A DNA stretch of 64,000 nucleotides from Auricularia sp. M13 (lineage: Eukaryota; Basidiomycota; Agaricomycetes; Auriculariales; Auriculariaceae), in the NCBI GenBank assembly GCA_037042915.1, contig CM073196.1, positions 744,001 to 808,000 on the forward strand, read 5' to 3'. The position numbers and the translations under genes are program-made. How positions within the stretch are numbered: position 1 is the stretch's first letter; each line of letters opens with the position of its first letter. Below, in pieces: positions 1 to 11,867 of this stretch. The notes below the pieces were generated by a model, which was not told the DNA's origin, did not search any database, and saw only the letters and a list, made by a program, of their open reading frames with translations.

Positions 1-1208
1 GGCAGCGGGTCGCGCAGATGGCACCTGGGGCTCCGTATTTCCAGCAACGCGCCGGCGTCTAGAGTCGCGCCGCTCCCAGGAATGGCGCCAGCAGCCGACC
101 TGGGTATACCGTTCGACCCCGCAGTTGGAATGCCTATGCTGCCAGTAGGATATGCCGACAATATCTTCGGCAACTTGCAGCCTCGGGCGTCCGAAGACGC
201 TGCTGTTCTTCAGCCGGCACCAGTCGCTGAACAGATGGTCAGTGGATATTGTAAGCTCTAAACGCGAGCTTGGCTAACCTCAATGCCAGGCATCTCAACC
301 CAGCGAGGACGGCGATGATCAGGACGATCAGGAGGAAGCGGAGCCGCCGGCCATGATAACGCGGGCATGGCGCAGGAAGAAAAACGTACGCACCTCAGGG
401 GATGGTCTGTTCGGTGTCTGGCCACAGACTGACGCTCCAGTTGCAGTCTTCCACTGCGCCTGGCAATGGGCAACCCGCCCAAAAACATAACAACCAGAGA
501 ACTCGTCCATACCGGGCGTACGAAGCGCTGCGGCGCGCACATGCCGACGCGCTCAAAGCGGAGGCAAGGCGTATCCTCGAACTACCGGAGAATACGCCAG
601 CGTCGGCGCTGCCTGCGCCCAAGACGCTATCAGAGGACCTGAAGGACGAATTGAAGGATATCGGTCCAGGCACGACGGGCCGTGTCATCGCAAACCCGAC
701 GGGCTATATCGTCTGCGCCATCTGCAAGGAAGACTTTGATCTCGACCGCGAGCTCGTGATCAACGAGGACTGGGCCATCGAGCGGCACATCAAAGAGTAC
801 CACTCGGACGCCGCGTGCTCGGCCTGCGGGATGCCCGTCGCTGCGCGCGACGTCAAGGCCTTCCGCAGGCACCGGGCCGTCTGCCCCGTCTGGCACGCCC
901 TGGTGAAGAGCGGGTGGCACTGGGCGTGGATGGTGGAGCACGGTCTCGTCCGCGCCGACGTCGACGAGATGAACGCGGAATTCTTTGTCAAGCGCGAGAA
1001 GGACGCGGCGCGGCGCGCGGACGATACCCTTGGCTGTCTCGAGGAGATAATGAAAGGCGGGGAGATCGCGGAGCTGACGAATATCCTCGATAAGTTCCTC
1101 AAGCGTCTGGGTCTCGATGGCGTGCAGCGGGCGGCTGCGAAGCAGGAGACGGCGGACGGCGGCCCCGTAGCTGGGCCGTCGCGGCATGCGGACAGCAGGC
1201 CCGTATGA
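1..1208 (+). CDS. Zinc-finger family protein, copy D (5' end outside window)
   Basis: This is the C-terminal ~364 residues of an unrecognised family with four larger copies here. Visible exons are 1-237, 290-385 and 447-1208, all phase 0; the first donor is a weak GTCAGT. An acidic linker (EDGDDQDDQEEAE) precedes the last exon. That exon holds a C2H2 finger (CAIC...RHIKEYH, C-x2-C-x20-H-x4-H) followed directly by a C2HC finger (CSACGMPVAARD...HRAVC, C-x2-C-x14-H-x3-C), then the family block WHWAWMVEHGLVRADV and a PVAGPS tail. The acidic and finger regions suggest a nuclear factor, which is inference. The gene is cut by the window start, so its promoter and N-terminal exons cannot be judged. 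Its visible exons have no lesions, unlike the neighbouring duplicate. Confidence 0.75.
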
Positions 1209-1269
1209 GCGCGGGGAATGCAGGAAAAGATGGAATGTGGGGATGATGGGGACAATGGACAGCGCTGTG

Positions 1270-1530
1270 TAGGATAGCAGGGTATGGACGAGCTGTTTCG
1301 TTGTTACGATTTTGAGCGCGAGACCCAAGACCATTCGGCAGCCTGTGAACTGAAGGAATCAAAGCAGGAGCCGGAGGAGCGTTTGCGTCGCACTCAGCGT
1401 TAGGGGATCTTGCTGCTCGGTGCGCTGCCTCGAACGGGGAGTGTCAAAGGACAAGCAGTGGAATCGGAGCGGTAAAAACGGTAAAAACGGCCGTTGGCAC
1501 GGATATAACGGCTTCACATAAGCCTTACAC
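1270..1530 (+). other. Conserved region just past the stop of zinc-finger copy D
   Basis: A block starting about 65 bases after the stop contains TTCGTTGTTACGATTTTGAG and, further on, GTGGAATCGGAGCGG. Closely related sequence follows the stop of every other copy of the family (A, B, C, D' and E). It carries no open frame shared between copies, so it behaves as conserved 3' untranslated or element-terminal sequence rather than as coding DNA. Confidence 0.6.
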
Positions 1531-1859
1531 AGTTTGCATCTTTACAACAATTCAACGCGCAGGTTTAGACAGAACCTCACGTGTATCAAAGCTTTATATT
1601 TGTCCCACTCTTATCATTGTAGTCATTTGGACTGCGGGAAGGCCCACCTGTGTTGCGAAAGCCACGTTCAGGCCCGGGCCTATACTCGATACTTGCGCGA
1701 TCGCGCGAACGAACGTCAAGCAGACGATGTACGACCTCAAAGTATTATCCGTAGTTTGTAATGCGCAAGTGGCAACCTGATGTCCTTTGTCTCCACGAGC
1801 GCTATGAATGGTCCGCCGCGCTCAAGCCGTCGTCGCCACACCGCGACCAGTGGCACCTC

Positions 1860-2540
1860 GCAAGCCTTTATTGTCTCTCCAGCCTATTTATGTTGAACTC
1901 CCGCGCCCAATCTCAATAATGCCGCACCGCGCCCAATCTCGGTTCTCGATTCTCGATCTCTCACACACAGTCTATATGCACCCCACGCCATTCCACCAGG
2001 TTGCCGAGAGGGGGGATCTCGCGAGATCCACCAGCAGTTCACAGCTGCTTCCGGATCTTTCCCCAACGTCCCACGCCGTCGTCGGTGCCCTACCGGCATT
2101 CTGTCCTGCGCAAGTGGTGAGTGTCCCCAATTCGTCGCCCAGATGAAACGCGTGACATACCTCAGGCTCAATTCCAGGCTTGATAAAGCATGGCACGCAG
2201 ACAGACGCGTTAGAAGGAAGCCAGGTGCTCAACAGAATAAAGAAATCGATGGACCGCATCGTGCTATTGGACTTGGACCTGCCAGCGGACCTGGCCAACT
2301 CAATTGTTGATGCCGTCCAGCACGCGCCAGTGCTCCGCTCGATGCGTCTGTTCATTCCATCGAGCGCTCAGCCACCGAATTCAGCTTGGCGTCAGCCAGT
2401 ATTGGACTTTGGGATGCTCTTTGCGACGCGCCACAGCTCACACACCTGAGCATCGTGTGCGAGGACCACGGCTTCTGCCAATGCGTACCCGCGGGCAAGA
2501 AATTAGCATCGCTACCGCTTCGCGGCACATGGCCCGACGA
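1860..2540 (+). pseudogene. F-box/LRR-like gene debris
   Basis: A possible first-exon remnant (1975-2135, ending in a GTGAGTG donor) is followed by leucine-rich coding sequence. The stretch LDLDLPADLANSIVDAVQHA lies near 2270-2330. After a frame change, sequence including LWDALCDAPQLTHLSIV lies near 2412-2480. Spacing of leucines and the agaricomycete setting suggest the LRR part of an F-box-type protein. Open frames are broken between the two halves. The 3' end runs directly into the acidic segment of the decayed zinc-finger copy at about 2541, so the locus is chimeric. F-box identity is inference; the start of the gene is not recognisable. Confidence 0.4.
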
Positions 2541-3240
2541 CAGCGAGGACGCCGAAGATGAGGAGGAAGCGGAGCTGCCCGGCATGGCGCAGGAAGAAAA
2601 ATGTACGCACCTCAGGGGACAGTCTGCCCGGTGTCTGGCCAGCGACTGACGGTCCTTTTGCAGTCTTCCGCCGCGCCAGGTAATGGGCAACCCGCCCAAA
2701 AGCATAACAATCAAAGAACACGTCCATACCGAGCGTACGAAGCGCTCCGGCCGACGCGCTCAAAGCGGAGGCAAGGCGGATCCTCGAGCTGCTGGAGGAT
2801 ACGCCAGCGTCGGCGAAGACGCTTTCACAGGAGATAAAGGACGAATTGAAGGATATAGGCCCAGGCACGACAGCCCGCGTCATCGCAAACCCGACGGGTT
2901 ACATACATCCTCTGCGCCATCTGCAAGGAGGATTTCGCCCTCGACCGAGCTGGGTTGGGCAATCGAGCGGCACATCAAAGAGCACCACACTCGGAGCGCG
3001 ACGTCAAGTCCTTCCGCATGCGCCGCTTGGTGCGCGCTCGGTGGCACTGAGCATGGATGGTAGAGCGATCTTGTCAACGAGACGGACGCCGAGTTCTTTG
3101 TCAAGCGCGAGAAGGACGCGGCGCTGTCTCGAGAAGAGGGAGAGATTGCGGAGCTGACTGACGGGTATCCTGGACAAGTTCCTGAAGCTGAGTCCCGTCG
3201 CGTCACGCAGACAGTGGGCTCGTATGAGCGCCGGGTGTGC
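2541..3240 (+). pseudogene. Zinc-finger family copy D', decayed
   Basis: This is a nucleotide-level duplicate of copy D from the acidic segment (AEDEEEAE) to the C-terminus, including the intron before the last exon (about 2620-2663) and the SSAAPGNGQPAQ start of that exon. Several deletions break the frame. One removes the second finger: sequence corresponding to CSACGMPVA is missing near 2995, where the text jumps from the finger-1 histidines to the region after the finger. Its 3' flank (3308-3530) matches the conserved block after copy D. No intact product is possible. Confidence 0.8.
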
Positions 3241-3307
3241 AGGAAACTCGAAAGGATTGAACAGGAGAACGGTGGGGACAATGGACAGCGCAGTGTGCGA
3301 TTGCAGG

Positions 3308-3530
3308 GTATAGACGAGCTATTTCGTTGTTACGAGTTTGAGCGCGAGACTCAAGACCAGATGGCAGCCTGTGTTCTGAGGGTATTCAAGCGAGAGCAAA
3401 GGAAACGTTGTCGTGCCGATTATCGGCAAAGGGTCCTGCGAGAGGGTGCAGCGCCTCGAACGGCCAGCGTCAAAGGACAAGCAGTGGAATCGGAGCGGCA
3501 AAAACGGCCGTAGGCGCGGCGATAACGGCT
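3308..3530 (+). other. Conserved 3' block of copy D'
   Basis: Contains TTCGTTGTTACGAGTTTGAG at about 3320 and GTGGAATCGGAGCGGCAAAA at about 3483, matching the block after copy D at an offset of about 2,030 bases. It marks the end of the tandemly duplicated unit. Confidence 0.6.
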
Positions 3531-3769
3531 TTAGACTGGACAACGGTTGCAGGCTTGACGAAATTCAAGAGGCAGGTCTACGCAAAGCCTCACACGTGTC
3601 ACGTATCCTAAACGTTGTGTTGTCGCAGCACTGCGCGATCTGAGCGCATTGAACGCCCGGAGGTCAACCGGACAATCCACGATCACCTCCGAGCGCTGCA
3701 TTGTCTATTATCCCTAGATTATAGTTGCGTCACGGTTGGTGGAAATTACACGCCCATTCATCCCACGAA

Positions 3770-4560
3770 GGCGCCCCGCCTCCCTCGCTCCTTGCATAGT
3801 CCGCACGAGCCTCCATTATCTTATACTGTACCGGTATTTATGCCGCGGACCGCATCCTCTCTCTCAACATCGTCTATATGCACCTCACGCCATGCCACGT
3901 CCCACATCCCAACAGTCGTTCTCCCTCGCGATTCCCGCGCGGTGTCCGGCACGACATCTGGCTATGGGTGAGATGCGAGTGTACGACGTTTCGCGTTGAC
4001 GTTGACTGGACCGCTCCTCGACTCCAGGTTCATACTAAGTGTGCGCACTAGACTGCGAACACGGCCAATTACCGCCACTACGCCTGACGGAGCTTCATGT
4101 CATTGTGTATCGACCAAGCCGCCGCGACTGGCACACCTCTTCCTAATACCTAAACCCGCGATCCCTGCGCGCCATGTGCTGCCCGATCGCAGAGCAAGCG
4201 CACCCACAACGCACCACGCAACGTCGGAAGGCCTGCTGTTGGAAATCCACCTTCACAGATGTCGCTGTCCACGCCGGGCTGGGGCTTACATCCATCCTGC
4301 CGGGGACGGGATACCCGCGCATCTTAGGAGAAACCCAGCGCCGCCGCACCACCCTTCGATGGAAGACTGCCCCGTCTTCGCGTTCAACATCCAGCGACGA
4401 CGCAAACTCGAGCAAGCACCACACAATGGAGACTGGGGGTGGAGGCGGGCCGCAGGAAGATCACAGCGTCGTTCTGTGATGGGAGGTTGAACCCAATAGG
4501 GCGGGTCTGGATCCAGAAGCGCGACGACAAGGAGTTTCAGAGCACCCGCTAGCAATGGTC
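3770..4560 (+). other. Second copy of F-box-like 5' debris, then coding-like unassigned sequence
   Basis: Bases 3830-3960 resemble 1915-2130 (both include GTCTATATGCACC and an acceptor/donor-like end), so the tandem duplication covers the flank of the zinc-finger copy. The remainder to about 4550 has a frame without ATG that stays open over several hundred bases and reads plausibly near its end (NPIGRVWIQKRDDKEFQS). I recognise no domain and see no complete gene. 4560-4918 holds no gene that I can support. Confidence 0.3.
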
Positions 4561-4918
4561 ATGCTAGTGGACCACGCAGAAGCACAAGTCCCAGCGGTGA
4601 CACACGTCCGGCCGCGCAGCAGAGGAGACAGAGTACGGGTGGCAGAGAACTAAGCGTGCGGTGGCAGCCAGCTCAGGCAGAACGGATGCTCGGAGCGTTC
4701 AATATAGGCGAACGATGGACACGATGTTGTCTTGCGCTGTCCGAGTTGGCCAGACAGCCGAGGTTTGCACAGATGTAAAGTGAGAGTTGAGCTGGCGATA
4801 GGCAGGAGGACCTCAGCCTGGCAGTGATAGTTGATTGTGGTCTGGTTCGCAACGGCGCAATAAATAAAGGCTAAAAAGTAATAAGTAACACGCTGCCTGC
4901 GACTTGAAAGCTCAGCGC

Positions 4919-6095
4919 TCAAGGCTCAACGACGCATCCGCCCCAGCAGCCCTCCTTCTTCTGGCCGCGCACCTGGCCGTACAGCTGCACGTCGTCGAAC
5001 TTCCAGGTAACGGGCACGCGGCCGAGCTGGTTCTTCGAGGCCTCGGCCATGTAGTCGGCGAGCGCGAAGCCGCTGGTGTCGAGCTCGGGCACGGTGAGCT
5101 TGAGGAAGGCGGCGGGCGCGAGGTCGATGTCGCCCGGCGCGCAGGCCTCGCAGCGGTCGACGATGTGCACGGTGAAGGACGCGTTGATCGCGTGGTTCGT
5201 CACCGTCGCCGTCAGCGGGCGGTGGCACTGCTCGGCGATGCAGTTGATGAGGCCGTCGCCGCCCATCGTCGCGTGCGAGGCGCCCGGCACGCGCTCGTCG
5301 GACGGCGTGAGGAAGTAGCGCCCGTCGACGAACGGGCCGCAGACCGGGTTGCGGTTCGTCGACGCCGACGCGCCCGGCCACGCGTCGTACGTGATGCGCG
5401 AGATCGCCGCGGTGTACGTCGTGTCGTCGTACGTGTCGCCGCACGCGACGCTGCCCTGCGCGCTGCGGGAGGCGCCAGCAGTTCAGCAACGGCCTCGAAT
5501 AGACAAAACGAAATGCATCGAGCACGCACTAGTAGGTCATGACGCCCGTCTTCTCGGACGTGAAGTCCGGGACGAGCTTGTAGTTGAGCGGGATCGACAG
5601 CGCCGTCAGATAGGGGTCCGCCTCGGTGGCCTTCGTGTACGCGGGCACCGCGCCGTCCTGCGTCTTCGTGGGCGCGCCGGGCGCGGGCGCCTCGGTCGTG
5701 CTGGGCGGCGCCTCGGTCGTGCTCGGCGGCGGCGGAGGGGCCTCCGTCGTGCTCGGCGGCGCGGGGGCCTCAGTGGTCGACGGCGGAGCAGGCGCTTCGG
5801 TGCTGGGCGCGTCGGTCGTCGAGGGAGGAGCGGGCGCTTCGGTCGTCGACGGCGGGGCGGGCGCTTCGGTGGACGGCGGCGGGGCGGGCGCGGGCGTCGT
5901 GACGGGCGGCTTAGCGGGGCACTGGCGCTTATGCTTCTTCGCCTCCGGCACGACGGGCGGCACCTCCGCGCGCCTGGCCTTGAGACTGCCGCCGTCCGCA
6001 ATTTCGTACGAGTGCGGCGGGACGGGGACGGGGATGCGCAGCGCGCTGGCGGTCACGATGAGGGCAACGAGCGACAACGACACGGAGCGACGCAT
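4919..6095 (-). CDS. Secreted loosenin/expansin-like DPBB protein with Pro/Thr-rich linker
   Basis: Two exons (6095-5530 and 5462-4919; 67 bp intron GTGCGT...CGCAG) give 369 residues. The start chosen begins MRRSVSLSLVALIVTASA, a signal peptide; an upstream in-frame ATG would bury it. Residues ~55-150 are a low-complexity linker built on a TTEAPAPPS unit. The C-terminal ~190 residues form a double-psi beta-barrel of the RlpA/expansin-like kind: YYAQGSVACGDTY at its start, CHRPLTATVTN in the middle and DRCEACAPGDIDLAPAAF near the end, with the conserved Cys and Asp positions. Family members without an expansin C-terminal domain loosen cellulose or chitin without hydrolysis. Secretion to the cell wall or substrate is likely. 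It is larger than ordinary loosenins because of the linker. Confidence 0.85.
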
Positions 6096-6225
6096 TCTTG
6101 CAGAAGAATAGATGAAAAATGAAATGAAAGCGGGTCGAAATGGAAAAGCAAAGGCCCTGGACGCGGGGAGGTGGGGAGGGGAAGCTGAAGATGGGACGGC
6201 GCACAGCGCATGGATCAGAGCCAAG

Positions 6226-6231
6226 TTTATA
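6226..6231 (-). promoter_or_regulatory. TATA box of the loosenin-like gene
   Basis: TATAAA on the minus strand, 131 bases upstream of the chosen ATG; the position fits a fungal core promoter. Confidence 0.5.
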
Positions 6232-6245
6232 ACCACTGGCCGCAT

Positions 6246-8700
6246 GGCGGTGTGCGATCCATCATCCGTAACTTAAACCCGGCCCAGCACACCGTGACGA
6301 TGCCCGGCGACCGTAACTGGCGCCCTCGCTGCGAGAATAGACGGCATGGCTGCTGGCGATGCGGTTTCAGCGGGGAGCAGAGCGCGGGAGGATAAGAGCG
6401 CAAACGATCATTCATTCTGAGGATTAACAACGACATCGCCACCAAGGCCCTGAATGACGATGCAGTCGCTTTGGCAACCACCCTGTCGCTGGCCTGAAAA
6501 CAGCTGGCGGAACACCGCACTGAATAACCTGATAGAGACGGTTCAGAGCGCAAGAATGCCGGAGGACGTGAGCGCAAGCGCGTCGTCCCGTCCGCTCTCA
6601 TCATCTGCTGCACGGCGCACAGTCTACAGCGGTCTGCACAAGACCTCTACAAAACGCGTGCCCGTGGTAGCAGTGACAGAAGCTGGCCGGGAGGACGAGG
6701 TGGTACGAGCAGATGGTTCTGAGCGAACCCTCTTTATGACACGCGCGCTATACCAGAAGAATGTAGTCGAATCTATTGCCGCGTGACAAAGAACCGCTCG
6801 AGCTGGTGATCGGCTTGTGGCGCGCGGAATCGAGCTCGAGGCTGAGTGCACACAATGCGCACGAGCTCGAGCGTGCCGTCGATCATTGCGCCTGCAGGCA
6901 AGCCCTCGCGCAGTCTATACTGTATGTGCACTTTGGGTGCACCGGCACGACCGACGAGTGAATGAACAAAGCAAGGGACGCGGAGTCTGAGACTGCCGCC
7001 GTGGCGCGTTCCTCGCGACGGAGAGAGCGCCCAGATACAGTAAATCACACCCGAAAAATGCACAGAGCACGCGGCCTCGAGGTCTGTCGGGCAGGAGATA
7101 CCTCGGGAAGTTGACCAGCCATAGAGTATTGTGAGGCTCTAGATCTCAAAAGCCGGCGCAGCCCCTCGCTTCCTTCATGTCTGCCAGCCGCGCCTCGTCT
7201 CTGCTCCACGCCGCGGCGGTCTGCTATAGACCGCTGGCCGCCGTGAGACGTGCAGCAGCAGAGGAGAGCAGCTGGGATGGCAGTGTACTGCTGCTGGCAG
7301 TCCAAGTGCTCGCGCAGTCGCCTTTGCGAGCGGCAGCGACGCGCAGCAGAGGAGTGAGCAGTTAAGACGGCGCGGCGCACGACGCCTCAAGGATTCGTGA
7401 CGCGTGATCAGAAGGGAACGATTGCGGTCGGGGTGAGAGAGGCAAGTCCGAGTCGGACGCTCGGAGGGCGCAGACTCGGACGATACATAAACGAGCCTTG
7501 AGAGGATTCAGAGGAAGTGGGATGAGAAGACGAGTAGACGAGCATTGGGACTTGGATTGGATTGGATTCGGACGTATTATCAGTGTATTAGATTCAGACT
7601 CGTCGCAGCAGAGTGCTTCGAGTCCTGGGCGCGAAGACGACGCGGACACTGGCGCGAAGACGACGCGGACACTACATAGTACGAAGACCGCGGACACTAG
7701 TTCTGGCCGGTGAAGCGCATGACTGGACGATCAGAAAGACTGCATGAACGTTCAGCGACGAGCACAATCCCAGTGCAACTTCAACTTGAAGCCGATACGA
7801 GCAGAATCAGGACGGGTACGATCCACGCTCGACGGCGAGCAGGGAATACAGTACATACATATAATAGGGCTGAGGATGCGCCGGGCCCGGGCGGCGGGAG
7901 CGCCTAAACATGATATCGATGCACTGTGCGCAACTTGAAGCACAGCAAAGACGAGACCTCCGAACAGACGGTCAGAAGTGGCCGTTCAAGACATACACCA
8001 AGATGCAGGCGCCATACAGTATTATATGAGCAGCGGACGACTGGGAGGCGAAGCGAGCGTGTTGGACGATATCGATGCAGTCATTGTCAACCGATCGGCG
8101 CTGGGTGTGCTGTTTATAGCCAATGATCGTCACGGTCGTGCTCGTCGCCATGTTCGTATGCGCTCATCAGGCATGTGCTGAGGACCCCGTGAATGGAGAA
8201 CGTGCGGCTCGGTGGAGCAGCCAAGTCGGACGGCGTCCTCCCACTGGCAGAACAACGTGAACATGACGCGAGGTTCCTCCAACAGGCATCGAAGACTCGA
8301 GAGCCGCGTCCTCCGTAAGTACGCGCAAACAGTACACACACAGTACACAGAGATCGACGTCTGGACCGCGCAGTGGCCGGCAAAAGAAACGGCTGGCTGG
8401 CTGCGCACAGTCCTCGAGTCGTTGTGCTCAGGCTGGTCGATGTATGCGCGCATCCCACGAGGCGGTACGATTGAATAGAGTGGGCTCCACAGGGACGGCC
8501 AGGCACGACCCCGAATGTCATTGTATGCCAGCATGTGCTCGTCGTCCCACGCTCGGCGACCTACACAGACTCAGAGTATTACAATACCACAGCACGGGCT
8601 CGCGGGCACGCCGATCGCGTCGCCGTGTGCCTCCGGAGTGAACGAGACGGGAGAGAGGAAAGCGGGTCGCGTAAACGAGGTCTTCCGAAGAAGAAGCTGT
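6246..8700. other. Gene-poor stretch
   Basis: No supported gene on either strand; open frames are short and lack domain-like composition. A short direct repeat (GCGAAGACGACGCGGACACT in two adjacent copies plus a diverged third) lies at about 7627-7697. No tRNA, CRISPR array or transposon ends were recognised. Confidence 0.4.
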
Positions 8701-8705
8701 GCAGG

Positions 8706-8713
8706 TATATATA
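8706..8713 (+). promoter_or_regulatory. TATA box of the GH16 gene
   Basis: TATATATA, about 65-70 bases before the ATG at 8778. Confidence 0.5.
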
Positions 8714-8777
8714 CGACGCGGACACGCCCTTTCCATCCATCCCATTTCTCCAAGCCACCTCCTCCTCCTCCTGCAGG

Positions 8778-11463
8778 ATGCCCTCACTCTCGTTTGCCGC
8801 CGCCGTCGCCACGGCCGTCCTCTCGTTCTCCTCGCCGGCCGCTGCCGGGCCCGTCGCCAGCCTCTCGTCGCGCGGCAGTCAGTTTCGGTCCATGTGTTCA
8901 ATGTTTGGGAGAGAGCTGACGGGCGCGGGACAGTCAACCCGACGTCGTACAAGGTGTCGCAGGTGTTCAAGGTACGCCCGTCCGAGTCGTCGATCGTGTG
9001 CCTCGGTGGCGCTGCTGCTGACGTCGTTGTCGTCCGTGGCCAGGGCAACAACTTTTACGACAACTTTGACTTTTTCACCAACAAGGACCCGACCGGCGGC
9101 CTCGTCAAGTACGTACGCATACACTCTCCCGTTTAAAGCGCTAGCTAACGCTGCTACATATTAGATACGTCTCGCTCGCCGAAGCACGCGCCAAGAACCT
9201 GACGCACGCCGACGCCGGGTCGTTCGTCATCCGCGGCGACGCGACGCGCACGCTCGCGCCGGGCGAGGGCCGCGACTCCGTGCGCATCCACTCCCGGCGC
9301 ATGTACACCTCCCACGTCCAGGTCTTCGACGTCGCACACATGCCCCAGGGCAAGGGCACCTGGCCCGCCTACTGGATGACCGGCGACAAGTGGCCCTTCA
9401 ACGGCGAGATTGATATCCTCGAGGGCGCGAATGATATCGGGCCCAACCTCTACAGCCTGCATACGGGCCCGGACTGCGCCATGCCTGAGCAGAGCGCAAG
9501 GCTCATGAAGGGGTGAGTGCCGCGCGGGAGCGGATGTAGTGTAGTAGCCGCGACGTACAGACGCCCGCGTCGTCATCGCACTACTTTCTGGACGTGCGTG
9601 ACATGGCCGTGTTGTGGAGAGCGCAGCGGTGGTGACCGGCCAACCGCTGCTGCTTCCCCCCTCACCGGGCATCTTCCGCATAGCGCGCGGCTGCGCGGCA
9701 TACAGTATGCGTCTGTATACGCTGTCCTTCTCGCCGCTTTCCGTTGCGTCTTCCTGTCCAATCTGACGCTCGCTCTCGCAGCGTGATCAAGCCGAACGCG
9801 AACAACTGCTACGCCTACGCGAACGGCAACAACGGCTGCGGCGTCTTTGGCGACTCAAAGGTACGCGCCCGGTTCGCTTTATCGCCAAGCGGAGCGGCGA
9901 GTGTGTGCGAGCTAGCCGAACGCCCGCGCCGTGCTTCGCGTACACATACGAAACGCCCTGCGCAAGCCCGCACGCGCTCGCCTCTCGCTAAACATCTCGC
10001 GCATACTCGCCAAACATCTCGCTGAATGTCTCGCCTACCGACTCGCTAACGCTCACCGCAGCGCGACTTCGGCCCCGCGCTGAACCAGGCCGGCGGCGGC
10101 TTCTACGCGCTCGAGCGCCGCGCGGACCGCATCAGCATGTGGTTCTGGTCGCGCGCCGACTCGACCGTGCCGCCCGAGGTGCGCGAGGGCGCGCAGAGCG
10201 TTGACCCGAGTACTGTGCGTCTTTTTTCCTCTTTCCAACGTCGTTCCGTCTCACCTTTCCATCCTCTCCCTCCCGTCGTCTCGCCGTCGCGTCCGCTGCC
10301 CCCCATTCCTCGCCCCGTCCGCCCGTCACTGCCATTCCCCTCCCTTCCTTGCTCCTCACCCGTTGCTCGTACCCACGCTCCTCCCCCTTCCCCCCCCCCC
10401 CCCTCCTCCACCCTCCCCTCTCACTCCGCTAACCCCCTCCGCAGTGGGGCCGCCCGACGGCCGAGTTCTCGAGCAGCGACGCATGCGACCTGGGCGCCAA
10501 GTTCGGGCCGAACCGGATCGTGATCAACCTCACCTTCTGCGGCGGCTTCGCGGGGCACACGTTCCCCGGCGGCACCGAGGCGTGCAATGGTGCGTTTTGC
10601 GTTTTTGTTTAGGTTTTTTTTTGGGTTTTGGTCTTGCGCGGGTTTTGATTTTTTGGGGGGCATACTTTTGTGAGGGCGGGGGCGAGGACTTTCGTACTCT
10701 CGCGCTCGCGCGCTCTGCCGTCCTTGCAAGAACGCGCCCTCTCGCACCTACGTTCCCGCTTGCGTCGTCATACTCCACTCCATTTTCCCGCTCGCGCTGT
10801 CTTCCTTGCGCGCATTTGCCTTCCTCGCCAGCATGTCCTGTTCGCGCTGCTTCCCGCCGCGATAACGATGGGTCTGCGCACCGGTCCGTCCGACCACGCA
10901 GTGCATTTCGGCTTCATACGGTGTGCGCACGCGCAATGGACGACACTGCGCGCGATGCCTGCAGTCCCTTTGCCCGCGAGCCGCGTTGCGCTGGCAGTTG
11001 CATGTGTCGGCTTGCATCCCGCGCGCCGAACTTCCTTCGTCGCTCGCCCGGCCGGCGGATTCGTGATTTCCTCTCTCTACGCGTGCACCGCGCCTGCCTT
11101 CCCTGCGAGCCTGCACTCACCCCCGGTGCGAGAACGATAACGACGGGTCTGCGCGCCGGTCCGTCCGAGCGCATGCGCATAACAGGCAGCGTGGCTGGTC
11201 ACTATGCGTCTCCAACTCTGCTCGTGCCGTGCTGCAGACGTTGCAGACGTCTCTTTCCCCTTTCCATGCTCGCGCCGTGTGTGCGGGCTGGTGGATTTGC
11301 ATAGTCGCCGCGCCCGCCGTGCTCGCAGACGTTCCTTCTTCCCTCTCGTCTACTCTACCTACCCAACGCTGACTCGTCCTCTCCACCAGACTTCGTCGCG
11401 AACCACCCGGAGGAGTTCGGGCTCGCGTACTGGAACATCCGCTCGCTCTCCATCTACGAGTGA
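8778..11463 (+). CDS. Secreted GH16 family endo-beta-glucanase-like enzyme
   Basis: Eight exons: 8778-8877, 8934-8971, 9044-9108, 9165-9512, 9782-9860, 10062-10214, 10445-10589 and 11390-11463. They join in frame to 333 residues. The N-terminus is a signal peptide (MPSLSFAAAVATAVLSF). The GH16 fold is shown by YDNFDFFTNKDPTGG, WPAYWMTGDKWPFNGEIDILEG with the catalytic E-x-D-x-x-E (nucleophile and acid/base glutamates), YALERRADRISMWFWSR and the C-terminal FGLAYWNIRSLSIYE. Relatives act on beta-1,3(4)-glucans of fungal walls or plant material. The last intron is 800 bp, far longer than the others, and contains two copies of a GTCTGCGC..CGGTCCGTCC segment. A truncated duplicate of the 3' half lies at 16.2-17.3 kb. 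Confidence 0.9.
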
Positions 11464-11867
11464 ACCGTGCCATCTCCTTCCCCTGTCCTCGCTTTTTTCA
11501 CGCTTGAACGGACTCCCCTCGGTAACTTATCCCCCGCTTGCTTTTGCTTGGATGGCTTTCCCTCTCCCGCTATATCCCTCAATCGCATATCGTGCTACAT
11601 CACCCTCCCACTACCCACACTCGCATTTCCTGCCCGCGTCATCGCCATCGTATTCCCCACATAGACAACGCATACGCATACACTGTTACGAACGGACTCT
11701 TTCTTCTTTCCTTTCCGGATTGCGGCTTGCATTGCATGCGAGCTTTACCATTCTTCATTCTTCATTTTTCTACAACGGTGACTTTGCGTTGCCTCAATAC
11801 TTAGACGCGACTGCTGCTGCTTGATCTCGTCCGGTCGTGTGGAGGTGTGATCTGATCGATATTGTAA

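Noticed and set aside
5626-6111. Long open frames on the plus strand opposite the loosenin-like gene (GASVVLGG repeats)
   Set aside because: They are the antisense of the GC-rich proline linker; the minus strand has a signal peptide, an intron and a domain.
9528-9760. Extra small gene inside the GH16 locus
   Set aside because: It is the 269-base intron between exons 4 and 5; frame and splice signals agree with the enzyme model.
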